From: Caldanaerobius polysaccharolyticus DSM 13641
Lineage (GTDB): Bacteria; Bacillota; Thermoanaerobacteria; Thermoanaerobacterales; Caldanaerobiaceae
NCBI RefSeq assembly: GCF_000427425.1
Contig: NZ_KE386494.1
Location: 787,608 to 851,607, forward strand
Length of the DNA: 64,000 nt
Direction: 5' to 3'
Shown: positions 16,497-25,185 of the stretch, piece by piece
Position numbering within the stretch: the first letter of the stretch is position 1
Layout: every line of letters begins with the position of its first letter
Made by a program: the position numbers and the translations under genes
Notes under the pieces: model-generated
The model's database searches: none
Told to the model about the DNA's origin: nothing
What the model saw: the letters and a program-made list of their open reading frames with translations, nothing else

Positions 16497-18275
16497 CTAC
16501 ACGGCGAACTTGTACTGGGATATATGCAGTTTATAGTATATACCCTTTTTAGCCATAAGCTCCTCATGGTTGCCCATTTCCTTTATCTGGCCGTCCTCCA
16601 CGACGAATATCCTGTCGGCGTTTCTTATGGTGGACAACCGATGGGCAATGATAAAGGACGTCCTGCCTTCCAGCAATCTCTCCAACGCCTGCTGAACCAG
16701 CACCTCTGTATGGGTGTCTATGCTGGATGTGGCTTCGTCCAATATGAGTATTTTAGGGTCAGCCAGCAGCGTCCTAGCAAAGGATATAAGCTGCCTCTGC
16801 CCCACGGATAGCCTGGAACCCCTCTCATTGACCTGGGTGTTATAGCCGTCTTCAAATTCCATTATAAAGTCGTGGGCATGAACGGCCTTAGCGGCTTCCA
16901 CCACTTCTTCATAGGTAGCATCGGGCCTGCCGTACTTTATATTATCGTATATGGTCCCTGCAAATATAAACGTATCCTGAAGCACGATGCCCATCTGTGA
17001 CCTTAAAGATTTTAGCGTGACGTGCTTAATGTCATAGCCGTCAATGCACACCTGCCCTTCTACAGGATCGTAAAAGCGGCTTATTAGATTTACAATAGTG
17101 CTCTTGCCTGCACCCGTAGGACCTACCAGCGCTATGGTCTCTCCTGGCTTAACGGTAAAATTGACGTTTTTGAGAACAGGCTTTGCGAAGTCGTAGTAAA
17201 AAGAAACATCTTTAAACTCCACCTGACCCTTGATTTCAGGTAGTTCGCAGGCATCGGGCAGATCCGCTATATCAGGTGTCTGGTCAAACAGTTCAAACAC
17301 CCTTTCAATGGATGCCATGGTGACCAGCAGCATGTTGTATATATTGCTCATATCGTTTATAGGTCCCCAGAACCTCCCAATATAGCTCAAAAACGCAAAA
17401 ATAACGCCAACAGTCGCTTCCCCTCTAAAGTACATATACGATCCCATAAAGAAAACCAGCATGGTGCTCAGCGCGCCTGTAATATTTACCGCAGGCCCGA
17501 AGAAATTGTTTAGCCTTATAGCCTTCATCCACGTTTTGACTATATCGCCGTTTAACTGGTTAAAATCAGCCTCGCTGGCCTGCTCCTGGGCAAAAGCCTG
17601 GGTCACTTTCATCCCCTGGATGCTCTCATTGAGGTAGGCGTTCATGTTTGAAGATTTCTGCCGTACGTCAAACCACCTTTTCCTAATGCGCCTTTTTAGC
17701 ACGGTTATCACCACGAATAAAAAAGGCAACACCGCAAAGGTGATCAATGACAGTCTCACGTTCATACTCAGCATTATAACTATGATGCCCACCAGTGTGA
17801 CCAGGTCGCTTAATACGTTGACAAAGCCGTTGGTTATGAGGTCCGCAGGGGCGTTGATGTCGTTTATTATCCTCATCATTATCTTACCCGCAGGTCTGCT
17901 ATCAAAAAACCTGAAAGAAAGTCCCTGCACGTGTTCAAACAGCCGTTGCCTCATATTGAATATTATCTCCTGTCCGGTTTTAGAGAGGATAAAGGTCTTG
18001 GTCCTATTTAAATACATTATCGCAAAGGTTATAGCCACATACAAAATCGATATGCGCCCCAACCCTATTAGGTCTTTTTTAGCTATATAATCGTCTATTG
18101 CGATTTTCAAAATGTAAGGCCCTGCAAGGCTGCCCACCGTGACAAACAGCACCATTATGGTGGCCAGCAGGATTTCTCTTTTATACGGAAACGCAAATTT
18201 CACCAAACGCTTAAACTGCTCTGCATTAAATGGCTTCTCCAGTTCTTCATCTTGGTCATACCTATTTACAACCAT
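16497..18275 (-). CDS. ABC exporter half-transporter, canonical ATP site subunit
   Basis: 592 residues with six N-terminal membrane segments (about residues 25-310) and a C-terminal ATPase. Walker A is GPTGAGKST, signature LSVGQRQL, Walker B ILILDEATSSID with a normal catalytic Glu, and the switch is IIAHRLST. The start codon shares one base with the stop of the preceding half-transporter (TGATG), so the two are translated together and very likely form a heterodimer. Heterodimeric exporters of this type move drugs, lipids or peptides; the substrate is unknown. Confidence 0.93.
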   Translation of the reverse strand: MVVNRYDQDEELEKPFNAEQFKRLVKFAFPYKREILLATIMVLFVTVGSLAGPYILKIAIDDYIAKKDLIGLGRISILYVAITFAIMYLNRTKTFILSKTGQEIIFNMRQRLFEHVQGLSFRFFDSRPAGKIMMRIINDINAPADLITNGFVNVLSDLVTLVGIIVIMLSMNVRLSLITFAVLPFLFVVITVLKRRIRKRWFDVRQKSSNMNAYLNESIQGMKVTQAFAQEQASEADFNQLNGDIVKTWMKAIRLNNFFGPAVNITGALSTMLVFFMGSYMYFRGEATVGVIFAFLSYIGRFWGPINDMSNIYNMLLVTMASIERVFELFDQTPDIADLPDACELPEIKGQVEFKDVSFYYDFAKPVLKNVNFTVKPGETIALVGPTGAGKSTIVNLISRFYDPVEGQVCIDGYDIKHVTLKSLRSQMGIVLQDTFIFAGTIYDNIKYGRPDATYEEVVEAAKAVHAHDFIMEFEDGYNTQVNERGSRLSVGQRQLISFARTLLADPKILILDEATSSIDTHTEVLVQQALERLLEGRTSFIIAHRLSTIRNADRIFVVEDGQIKEMGNHEELMAKKGIYYKLHISQYKFAV

Positions 18276-20041
18276 CAGGCGATCACCTCTTTTACCATCT
18301 TCTCTATCATCTCATCGGTAAACATGGCTTTAAACTGCTCTTTAAAGTTACGGTAATATCGCCCTTTAAGCTTCATGAGCTCCTTATGGGTACCTCTTTC
18401 TACTATACTGCCGTTTTCCAGCACGATGATCTCGTCGGCATCCTTTACCGATGAAATCCTGTGGGCTATTATTATAGTGGTTCGCCCTTTAGCCAGCTCG
18501 CTCAAATTTCGCTGTATCTCGGCTTCGGTCTCCATGTCCACGCTGGCCGTGGCGTCGTCCAGTATGAGAATGGGCGGATTTTTGAGAATGGCCCGGGCTA
18601 TCGCTATTCTCTGCTTCTGCCCTCCTGACAAGCCCACACCCCTTTCGCCCACCACCGTATCGTACCCTTCAGGCATCTCCATTATAAAATCGTGGGCTTG
18701 AGCAGCTTTAGCCGCAGCGATTATTTCATCCATAGTGGCATCAGGTTTGCCAAAGGCTATGTTATTTTTAATGGTATCTGAGAACAAAAACGTCTCCTGC
18801 ATAACTATGCCTATACTTCTCCTCAACGCCTTGAGGTCCAGATCCCTGACATCGTACCCGTCAACCAGTACCCTACCCTTGGTCACATCGTAATACCTGC
18901 CGATGAGATTGACAATAGAGGTCTTGCCCGATCCAGTAGCCCCCATGATGGCTACCTTTTTTCCTGCCGGGATATCTATATTGACGTTTTTTAATACCAT
19001 TTCCTCGTCGTACTTTAAAGAGACGTTTTCAAATACGATGTTTCCCGTTATCTTATGGGGTATTACAGGGTGTTCAGGATTTTTTATCTGCGGCCTGGTG
19101 TTTAAAAGGTTAAATATCCTTTCGCCAGAAGCGTTGGCCTGTTCGTACATATTCAGGATGTTAGGCAACGCCCTAAGAGGCCATATCATAGACCAGAGGT
19201 AGCCGTTAAACTGTATAAGGGAGCCCAACGACAGCTGGCCTTTGACCACAAGGTAACCTCCAAACCATATGAGCATCACAAAACTCATATCGCCAATAAA
19301 CCACATGACAGGTGAATACCTGCCCGATATAAACCCTATATCTATGCCCCTGTTCATGTTGTTTATATTTTCCCTTTTAAACTTCTGGATCTCCATGGGC
19401 TCTTGAGCAAACGCTTTAACCACCTTTATACCCGTTATGTTTTCCTGTAATGTGGTATTTAAGACGGCATATTGCTTTCTCAGCTCGTCAAAAGCAGACC
19501 TTATTTTTTTGTCAAATCTCATGGATAGAGTCACTAAAAAAGGCGATAATATAAGGGTAAGCAGTGTGAGTTTCCAATTGATGGTGAAGAGCATTACAAG
19601 GTAAGCTACAAACGTGGTGGTGCTATTAAAAAACTGCAAAAAGCCACCAGGCAAAAACACCCTTACTCCTTCCAGGTCGCCTGTAAGCCTTGACATGAGC
19701 TCACCGGTTCTCGCCTTGTCGTAAAAGCTAAAGGACACCTCCTGGAGGTGATTAAACATTTTATGCCTTATATCAGCTATGGTCCTCTGAGATGTGTATT
19801 CCACTAGATAAGAGTAAAGGTATCCAAATGCGGATGTCACAATGCTAACTGCTAGCATCCCCATTAAAAGATATACCAGCAGTCCTTTTTGCTTTTCCAG
19901 CAACACCTTATTGACCAACAGCTTCTGCAGATATGGGTTGATCATACCCAGTCCTATGTTTGCAAACATAAACACGCCGGCTAGATAAAAATACCTTCGA
20001 TATGGCCTTGCAAACTCAAAGAGGCCTTTGAGGATATCCAT
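18275..20041 (-). CDS. ABC exporter half-transporter, degenerate ATP site subunit
   Basis: 588 residues with six membrane segments followed by an ATPase: Walker A GATGSGKT, signature LSGGQKQR, Walker B ILILDDATASVD. The catalytic Glu after Walker B is Asp here while the partner has Glu. That asymmetry is the hallmark of heterodimeric exporters (BmrCD and TM287/288 type), in which one ATP site is slow or inactive. It is the first gene of the two-gene operon and has its own promoter. Confidence 0.93.
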   Translation of the reverse strand: MDILKGLFEFARPYRRYFYLAGVFMFANIGLGMINPYLQKLLVNKVLLEKQKGLLVYLLMGMLAVSIVTSAFGYLYSYLVEYTSQRTIADIRHKMFNHLQEVSFSFYDKARTGELMSRLTGDLEGVRVFLPGGFLQFFNSTTTFVAYLVMLFTINWKLTLLTLILSPFLVTLSMRFDKKIRSAFDELRKQYAVLNTTLQENITGIKVVKAFAQEPMEIQKFKRENINNMNRGIDIGFISGRYSPVMWFIGDMSFVMLIWFGGYLVVKGQLSLGSLIQFNGYLWSMIWPLRALPNILNMYEQANASGERIFNLLNTRPQIKNPEHPVIPHKITGNIVFENVSLKYDEEMVLKNVNIDIPAGKKVAIMGATGSGKTSIVNLIGRYYDVTKGRVLVDGYDVRDLDLKALRRSIGIVMQETFLFSDTIKNNIAFGKPDATMDEIIAAAKAAQAHDFIMEMPEGYDTVVGERGVGLSGGQKQRIAIARAILKNPPILILDDATASVDMETEAEIQRNLSELAKGRTTIIIAHRISSVKDADEIIVLENGSIVERGTHKELMKLKGRYYRNFKEQFKAMFTDEMIEKMVKEVIA

Positions 20042-20092
20042 AAAAACACACCTTTCATAAATTTTATTTGCCGGTTGCCAATTACCTCTATG

Positions 20093-20120
20093 ATTATACC
20101 ATCATTCCCATATGTTTCAA
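20093..20120 (-). promoter_or_regulatory. Promoter of the ABC exporter operon
   Basis: On the minus strand TTGAAA (20120-20115), 16 bases, TATAAT (20098-20093), about 50 bases before the first exporter gene. Confidence 0.6.
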
Positions 20121-20252
20121 TCCTCATAATCCATCATATTCCCTCATTATCCTTCAAAATCAAAAAAATACTCTGCTTTTCTTCCCCTGCTTACTATTTA
20201 GTAAAATTTTTTGCACCATCTGGATTTTTCCCGACTTTTCCTTTCATAAATA

Positions 20253-20281
20253 TAGCTCCGATTTCCAAAAACATCGGAGCT
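20253..20281 (-). terminator. Hairpin after the acyl-CoA synthetase gene
   Basis: TAGCTCCGAT pairs perfectly with ATCGGAGCTA around a nine-base loop, a few bases after the stop of the synthetase. The following minus-strand sequence is AT-rich (ATATTTAT) but lacks a clean T-run. Confidence 0.6.
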
Positions 20282-20288
20282 AAAAGCG

Positions 20289-21920
20289 CTATTTTAATCG
20301 CATAATTTCTTTTGCAGCCATTTCCCTTAAAATGTACTTTTGCACCTTGCCGCTAGCTGTAACGGGAAATTTATCCAAAAACCGTACATATTTTGGCACC
20401 TTAAACCTGGCAAGTCCAGCTTTAGCGTATTCTATCACGTCTTGTTCCGTAAGCCGACGGCCTTCTTTTGGTATCACGTATGCCATTATCTCTTCTCCGT
20501 ACTTGTGATCCGGTACCCCTACCACCTGCACATCTTTAATATCAGGGTGATGATAAAGGTAATCCTCTATCTCCCTAGGGGATATGTTCTCTCCACCTCT
20601 TATTATCATATCCTTGAGCCTTCCTGTTATAGTAAGGTACCCCCTGTGATCCATCACACCGATATCCCCTGTATGAAGCCATCCGTCAGGCTCTATGGCT
20701 TTAGAGGTCTCCTCTGGCATCTTGTAGTATCCTTTCATGACGTTATAGCCTCTCGCCATTACCTCGCCCTGTACTCCTGGCGGCACCTCTTTACCTGTTG
20801 CAGGATCTACTATTTTTACCTCTACTCCAGGCAGCGCATACCCTACCGTCGTCACCCTATCCTCCACCGTGTCGTATACGCTGGTCTGGGTAATGCCGGG
20901 TGAGGCCTCTGTAAGGCCGTACACGCTGGTTATTTCCTTCATGTTCATTCTGTCCACCACCGCTCTCATGACCTTTATTGGGCACACAGAACCGGCCATT
21001 ATACCTGTCCGCAAGCTGCTAAAGTCGTACGTATTAAAATCCGGGTGTTCCAGCATGGTTATAAACATGGTGGGAACGCCGTGTACTGCTGTGCACTTTT
21101 CCCTTTGTATAGCATCCATCACCCTTATGGGGTTAAAATGGTCTACCAGTACCATAGCAGAACCTTTTGAAAGGCATGCCATGATAGATAGGGTATAACC
21201 AAAGCAATGAAACAAAGGAACAGGTATACACAATCTGTCCTCTACGGTAAAGTTCATGCGAGAAGCTATAGCATCTCCGTTGTTGAGCAATCCGTAATGG
21301 GTAAGCATGACGCCTTTGGGAAAACCGGTAGTACCAGATGTATACTGTATATCGATCACTTCATGAGAATGCAGTTTCCTTTGCACTCTGTCAAGCATCT
21401 CATCTGGCACAGAATTCCCTATTTCCATAACCTCCTGAAAGCCGAAAACGCCAGGAAGGCTTTTATCCCCTATGTATACCACCGATTTCAAACGCGGCAA
21501 TCGAGAACTTTTTAGAGCCCCCTTAGGGGATTTCTTTAATTCAGGCACCAGGTTATAAACGGTCTTTACATAATCTAAGTCTTTAAAGCCGTCAATGAAC
21601 ACCAGCGCCGCGGCGTCTGACTGCTTCAGTATATACTCCACCTCGTGCTGCTTGTACGCGGTGTTTATGCTGACGAGAGGAGCACCTATCTTGGCGGTAG
21701 CAAATAGGGTTACCACCCACTCAGGAATGTTAGTGGCCCAGATGGCCACGGGATCTCCTTTTTTTATTCCTATCTTCATAAGACCTTTTGCCATTCTATC
21801 TGCCATATTTTTCAGCGTGCGATAGGAATACCTCGCCTGGTCCTCAAATATTACAGCGTCATGATCAGGGTACTTTGATGCGATATAATCCAGGTATTGT
21901 CCTATAGTCATTTCTATCAT
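20289..21920 (-). CDS. Acyl-CoA synthetase (AMP-binding, fatty-acyl or related acid)
   Basis: 543 residues with all core motifs of the adenylate-forming superfamily: the phosphate-binding loop YTSGTTGFPKG, YGLTEAS, WLHTGDIG, GRLKDMIIRGGENISPREIE and the catalytic lysine in the C-terminal SGKVQK. It activates a carboxylic acid to an acyl-AMP and then acyl-CoA. Overall it looks like the FadD/medium-chain group, but the acid is not predictable. The start follows GGAGTG. It lies about 30 bases after the C26 hydrolase gene on the same strand, so they probably share a transcript. Confidence 0.92.
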   Translation of the reverse strand: MIEMTIGQYLDYIASKYPDHDAVIFEDQARYSYRTLKNMADRMAKGLMKIGIKKGDPVAIWATNIPEWVVTLFATAKIGAPLVSINTAYKQHEVEYILKQSDAAALVFIDGFKDLDYVKTVYNLVPELKKSPKGALKSSRLPRLKSVVYIGDKSLPGVFGFQEVMEIGNSVPDEMLDRVQRKLHSHEVIDIQYTSGTTGFPKGVMLTHYGLLNNGDAIASRMNFTVEDRLCIPVPLFHCFGYTLSIMACLSKGSAMVLVDHFNPIRVMDAIQREKCTAVHGVPTMFITMLEHPDFNTYDFSSLRTGIMAGSVCPIKVMRAVVDRMNMKEITSVYGLTEASPGITQTSVYDTVEDRVTTVGYALPGVEVKIVDPATGKEVPPGVQGEVMARGYNVMKGYYKMPEETSKAIEPDGWLHTGDIGVMDHRGYLTITGRLKDMIIRGGENISPREIEDYLYHHPDIKDVQVVGVPDHKYGEEIMAYVIPKEGRRLTEQDVIEYAKAGLARFKVPKYVRFLDKFPVTASGKVQKYILREMAAKEIMRLK

Positions 21921-21948
21921 CGGTTTGTTTCACTCCAATCGCTTAAGC

Positions 21949-22665
21949 TTAGAAATAGCAAGACTTTACAAAATGCTCAAAGATCCTGAGATTTTCCGGG
22001 CTTCTCTCCCACATGCGCTCGGGGTGCCATTGCACGCCCAGCAAAAATTTAGAACCAATCCCTTCTACTGCCTCGATGACACCGTCCTGTGAACGGCCAA
22101 CCACTTTAAGGCACGACGCCACTTTTTTTACGGCTTGATGATGAAAAGAATTAACCGCCAGCGTCTTTTTACCCACTATGCGGTACAGCACGGAGCCTTC
22201 TACTATATCAACAGAATGAATGCCGTGATATGAAGGTGTATTGCCCTGATCGTGCATTACGGCTTCTTTTACCTGATCAGGTATGTGCTGGTAAAGGGTG
22301 CCCCCAAAAGCCACGTTTAACACCTGAATCCCCCTGCATATAGCCAGCACCGGCGCATTTTTTTTAGCGCACAGCTCTATCAACTTCAGCTCCATTCTAT
22401 CCCTCTCAGGGGAAACCATGCCCAGATGCCTGTGAGGACCTTCACCGTATAAAGCCGGGTCTACGTCGCATCCCCCTGTGAGCAGAAGGCCGTCGATGTG
22501 GTTTACAACCTCCTGGGGATAATCGCCATCATGGCACATGGGGAGAATTACAGGTATACCTCCAGCAGCCCTTATGGCCTCATAATAACCCGATTTTATA
22601 AATGAATAACCCCTGTCATAGTCGTACGCAGATACCACCCCGATAACAGGCTTCATGGGCATCAT
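21949..22665 (-). CDS. Gamma-glutamyl-gamma-aminobutyrate hydrolase-like (peptidase C26) protein
   Basis: 238 residues of class-I glutamine amidotransferase fold. The nucleophile elbow is LAICRGIQVLN with the catalytic Cys. The His-Glu pair is in GVQWHPE. LLLTGGCDVDPALYGE and the N-terminal PVIGVVSAYDYDRG are typical of the PuuD/C26 group. Such enzymes hydrolyse gamma-glutamyl amides in polyamine degradation or related pathways, but no other polyamine genes are close. The ATG overlaps the stop of the small membrane protein by four bases (ATGA). Confidence 0.92.
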   Translation of the reverse strand: MMPMKPVIGVVSAYDYDRGYSFIKSGYYEAIRAAGGIPVILPMCHDGDYPQEVVNHIDGLLLTGGCDVDPALYGEGPHRHLGMVSPERDRMELKLIELCAKKNAPVLAICRGIQVLNVAFGGTLYQHIPDQVKEAVMHDQGNTPSYHGIHSVDIVEGSVLYRIVGKKTLAVNSFHHQAVKKVASCLKVVGRSQDGVIEAVEGIGSKFLLGVQWHPERMWERSPENLRIFEHFVKSCYF

Positions 22666-22817
22666 TCCTTCCCGTGTAAATCCTCTACCTCAGATCGCTT
22701 GACTTTTTCCTTGGATTTAAGCTTTCTCATATTATAGGCCAAGACTGCCCCGAAGGCAAGCCCCATGCCACCCAGGCTGATAAGAGGTAAGTACAGATAA
22801 GGTAAAATGTCTTTCAC
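22662..22817 (-). CDS. Short single-span membrane protein, RnfB-like N-terminus
   Basis: 51 residues from the GTG at 22817, which follows GGGGG by eight bases; a longer frame to 22874 lacks a ribosome site. One membrane span reads YLYLPLISLGGMGLAFGAVL, followed by a positively charged tail. The GG-G-G-FG pattern looks like the N-terminal anchor of RnfB, but the iron-sulfur domains are absent. It overlaps the C26 gene by four bases. The divergent neighbour encodes ApbE, which flavinylates Rnf-type subunits; no Rnf genes lie in the window, so this may be coincidence. Confidence 0.6.
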   Translation of the reverse strand: MKDILPYLYLPLISLGGMGLAFGAVLAYNMRKLKSKEKVKRSEVEDLHGKE

Positions 22818-22907
22818 GACGTTTTCCCCCCTGTGAGACGCTTTGGAAAAAGTATACCATTTTACAGTAGCCATTTCAAGCCATGAAACTATAAAAGGGG
22901 GTTGCCC

Positions 22908-22936
22908 TTGTGCTTTAAATGACCATGTGCTAGAAT
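22908..22936 (+). promoter_or_regulatory. Promoter of apbE
   Basis: TTGTGC at 22908-22913, 17 bases, TAGAAT at 22931-22936. It lies 35 bases before the apbE start, which has a GGAGGG ribosome site. Confidence 0.6.
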
Positions 22937-22971
22937 ATAAGGTAAATCGGCCGCTTCTGGAGGGATCTTAA

Positions 22972-24006
22972 ATGGACAAACGCATCACGTCTACAGTTCT
23001 TTTTTTTATGGCATTTATCGTCGCCATATTGCTCTCAGGGTGTAGTGCCAAAAGCACAAAGCCCCTATCCAGAACTCAATTCGCTCTGGACACATATTGC
23101 ACAATAACCATATACGATCCCATGCCTCAAAAGGTGCTGGACGATGGCTTCAAAAGCATAAAGGATATAGAAAACAAGATGAGCGCCAACATTAAAAGCA
23201 GCGAAGTAAGCAGGATCAATGAATACGCCGGTATTGAGCCCGTAAAGGTCTCTTACGATACCCTTTACGTAATAAAAAAAGCCGTGTATTTTGCTGACCT
23301 GGAAAAAGGGTACTTTGACGTAACAATAGGGCCTATAGTAAACCTCTGGAATATAGGCACCGACAAAGCCAGGGTTCCCTCACCCCAAGAAATAAAGGAT
23401 AAACTACCTCTGGTAAACTACAAAGGCATCGTATTTGACGACAAAAACAGGACCATCATGCTAAAAAACAAGGGCATGAGCATAGACCTGGGAGGTATCG
23501 CCAAGGGATACGCCGCAGACAAGGCAGCAGAAACCCTAAAAGCCGAGGGAGTAAAGCACGCCATAATAAACCTGGGGGGAAATGTCCTCACTATAGGCAC
23601 AAAACCCGATGGGCATCCCTGGCGCATAGGCATTCAGACGCCCTTTAAGCCACGGGGAGACTACCTTGGTATAGTGGAAGTGTCAAATAAAGCGGTAGTT
23701 ACATCAGGTGTATACGAGAGGTATTTTGAGAAAAACGGGATGCTCTATCACCACCTGCTCAATCCTTTCACCGGTTACCCAACTGACAACCACCTTTACA
23801 GCGTAACGATCATAACAGATAAATCGGTAGACGCTGACGCCCTTTCTAAAACTTTCATCATGGGACTAGACCAGGGCATGAAATTAGTAAAAAGCTTAAA
23901 AGGAGTACAGGCCATATTTGTAACAGATGACAAACAGGTGTACATAACGCCTGGCTTAAAGGGCAGTTTTAAGATCACCGATCCCAGTTACAATCTAAAA
24001 AATTAA
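22972..24006 (+). CDS. apbE: FAD:protein FMN transferase (ApbE lipoprotein)
   Basis: 344 residues. A signal peptide ends in the lipobox LLSGC (about residues 20-24), so the protein is anchored outside the membrane. Family motifs are TRTQFALDTYCTITIY-like segments near residue 35, DLGGIAKGYAADKA (flavin and metal binding), INLGGNVLTIG, and SGVYERYF with HHLLNPFTGYP. ApbE attaches FMN covalently to a threonine of extracytoplasmic electron-transfer proteins such as RnfG and NqrC. No target protein is encoded nearby. Length and motifs are complete. Confidence 0.95.
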   Translation: MDKRITSTVLFFMAFIVAILLSGCSAKSTKPLSRTQFALDTYCTITIYDPMPQKVLDDGFKSIKDIENKMSANIKSSEVSRINEYAGIEPVKVSYDTLYVIKKAVYFADLEKGYFDVTIGPIVNLWNIGTDKARVPSPQEIKDKLPLVNYKGIVFDDKNRTIMLKNKGMSIDLGGIAKGYAADKAAETLKAEGVKHAIINLGGNVLTIGTKPDGHPWRIGIQTPFKPRGDYLGIVEVSNKAVVTSGVYERYFEKNGMLYHHLLNPFTGYPTDNHLYSVTIITDKSVDADALSKTFIMGLDQGMKLVKSLKGVQAIFVTDDKQVYITPGLKGSFKITDPSYNLKN

Positions 24007-24020
24007 AAGCGGACAAATAA

Positions 24021-24046
24021 AAAGGGTTGATTTACACCAACCCTTT
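24021..24046. terminator. Bidirectional terminator between apbE and prfB
   Basis: AAAGGGTTG pairs with CAACCCTTT around an eight-base loop, with T-runs after the stem on the plus strand. The stem contains the last codons of prfB. It serves convergent apbE and prfB transcripts. Confidence 0.8.
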
Positions 24047-25151
24047 TTTCTTTTCCCTTGCGGTAAGCTTCAAGTATTCATTTATAAAATCGTCAATCTC
24101 GCCGTCCATTACTGCCTGCACATTGCCTACCTCATAGTCTGTCCTGTGGTCTTTGACCATAGAGTACGGGTGAAAGACGTATGACCTTATCTGATTGCCC
24201 CAGCCCATATCCACGTGTTCTCCTTTTATCGCGTTGATTTCTCGCTCCCGCTCCCTCTCCTTTATTTCCAACAGCCTGGCCTTCAGCATCCGCATAGCGG
24301 TCTCTCTGTTCTGCATTTGTGAGCGTTCATTCTGGCACTGGACCACTATGCCTGTGGGTATATGGGTTATCCTAACCGCAGATTCTGTTTTATTGACATG
24401 CTGTCCCCCTGCGCCGCTGGATCGATAGGTATCTACCTTAATATCCTCCGGATTTATCTCTATATCCACGTCGTCGGTAATCTCGGGTATAACCTCCACC
24501 AGGGCAAAAGACGTATGCCTCCTTCCCGCAGCGTCAAAAGGAGAGATCCTGACCAGGCGATGCACTCCCTTTTCAGACTTTAGATAGCCGTAGGCGTAAT
24601 CGCCTTTTACCAAAAGGGTGGCATTTTTTACACCGGCTTCATCCCCCTCTAGGTAGTCCAACACCTCCACTTTAAAACCTCTCCGCTCAGCCCAGCGAGT
24701 GTACATCCTTATCAACATTTCCACCCAGTCCTGTGCCTCAGTTCCTCCGGCCCCTGCGTGGAAGGACATAATGGCGTTATTGGCATCGTAGCGACCGCTC
24801 AACATCAGCTTTACCTTCATGTCAGCCACATCTTTACAAAGCTTGCGGTATTCGCTTTGTACCTCTCCCTCCAGGGACTCATCTCCTTCTTCTTGTGCCA
24901 GTTCCAGTAATACCTGTAAATCCTCGTATCTAGACCTTATACTGTCGTATTCGTCTAGCTTATCCTTTAAGACCTTTATCTGCTGGTTTATCTTACCGGC
25001 TTTCTCTGCATCCGCCCAAATAGCCGGATCAGCTATAATGCCTTCTAGCCTTTTTAATTCTTCTCGAGAACCAGCGTAGTCAAAGAGAAGCCCCCATTTC
25101 GTCTACTTCTTCTTTTAGCTCCTGTATTTGTGCTTTCAGCTCATCGAGCAC
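24032..25151 (-). CDS. prfB: Peptide chain release factor 2, with programmed +1 frameshift
   Basis: The complete gene is about 372 residues in two frames. Translation starts at the GTG at 25151, after AGGAGG, and runs 23 codons to CTT TGA at 25085-25080. A +1 shift at that site continues as DYAGSREELKRLEG to the stop at 24032. The catalytic GGQ is in SSGAGGQHVNKTESAV and the stop-recognition tripeptide SPF is in RISPFDAAG, so it is RF2 (UGA/UAA). The in-frame UGA lets RF2 levels control its own synthesis: abundant RF2 terminates, scarce RF2 permits the shift. The next gene upstream is secA, as in many Firmicutes. Confidence 0.95.
25079..25097 (-). promoter_or_regulatory. prfB programmed frameshift site
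   Basis: On the minus strand GGGGGCTTCTCTTTGAC: an internal Shine-Dalgarno-like GGGGG, then the slippery CTT followed by TGA C. This matches the conserved bacterial prfB arrangement, including the C after the stop. Confidence 0.9.
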
Positions 25152-25185
25152 TTAAACCACTCCTCCTGTACTATAATACTCATCC

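Noticed and set aside
24032-24829. prfB as a truncated gene starting at 24829
   Set aside because: Upstream sequence continues the protein to 25081 in the same frame and connects to a 23-codon leader frame through the standard CTT TGA C site.
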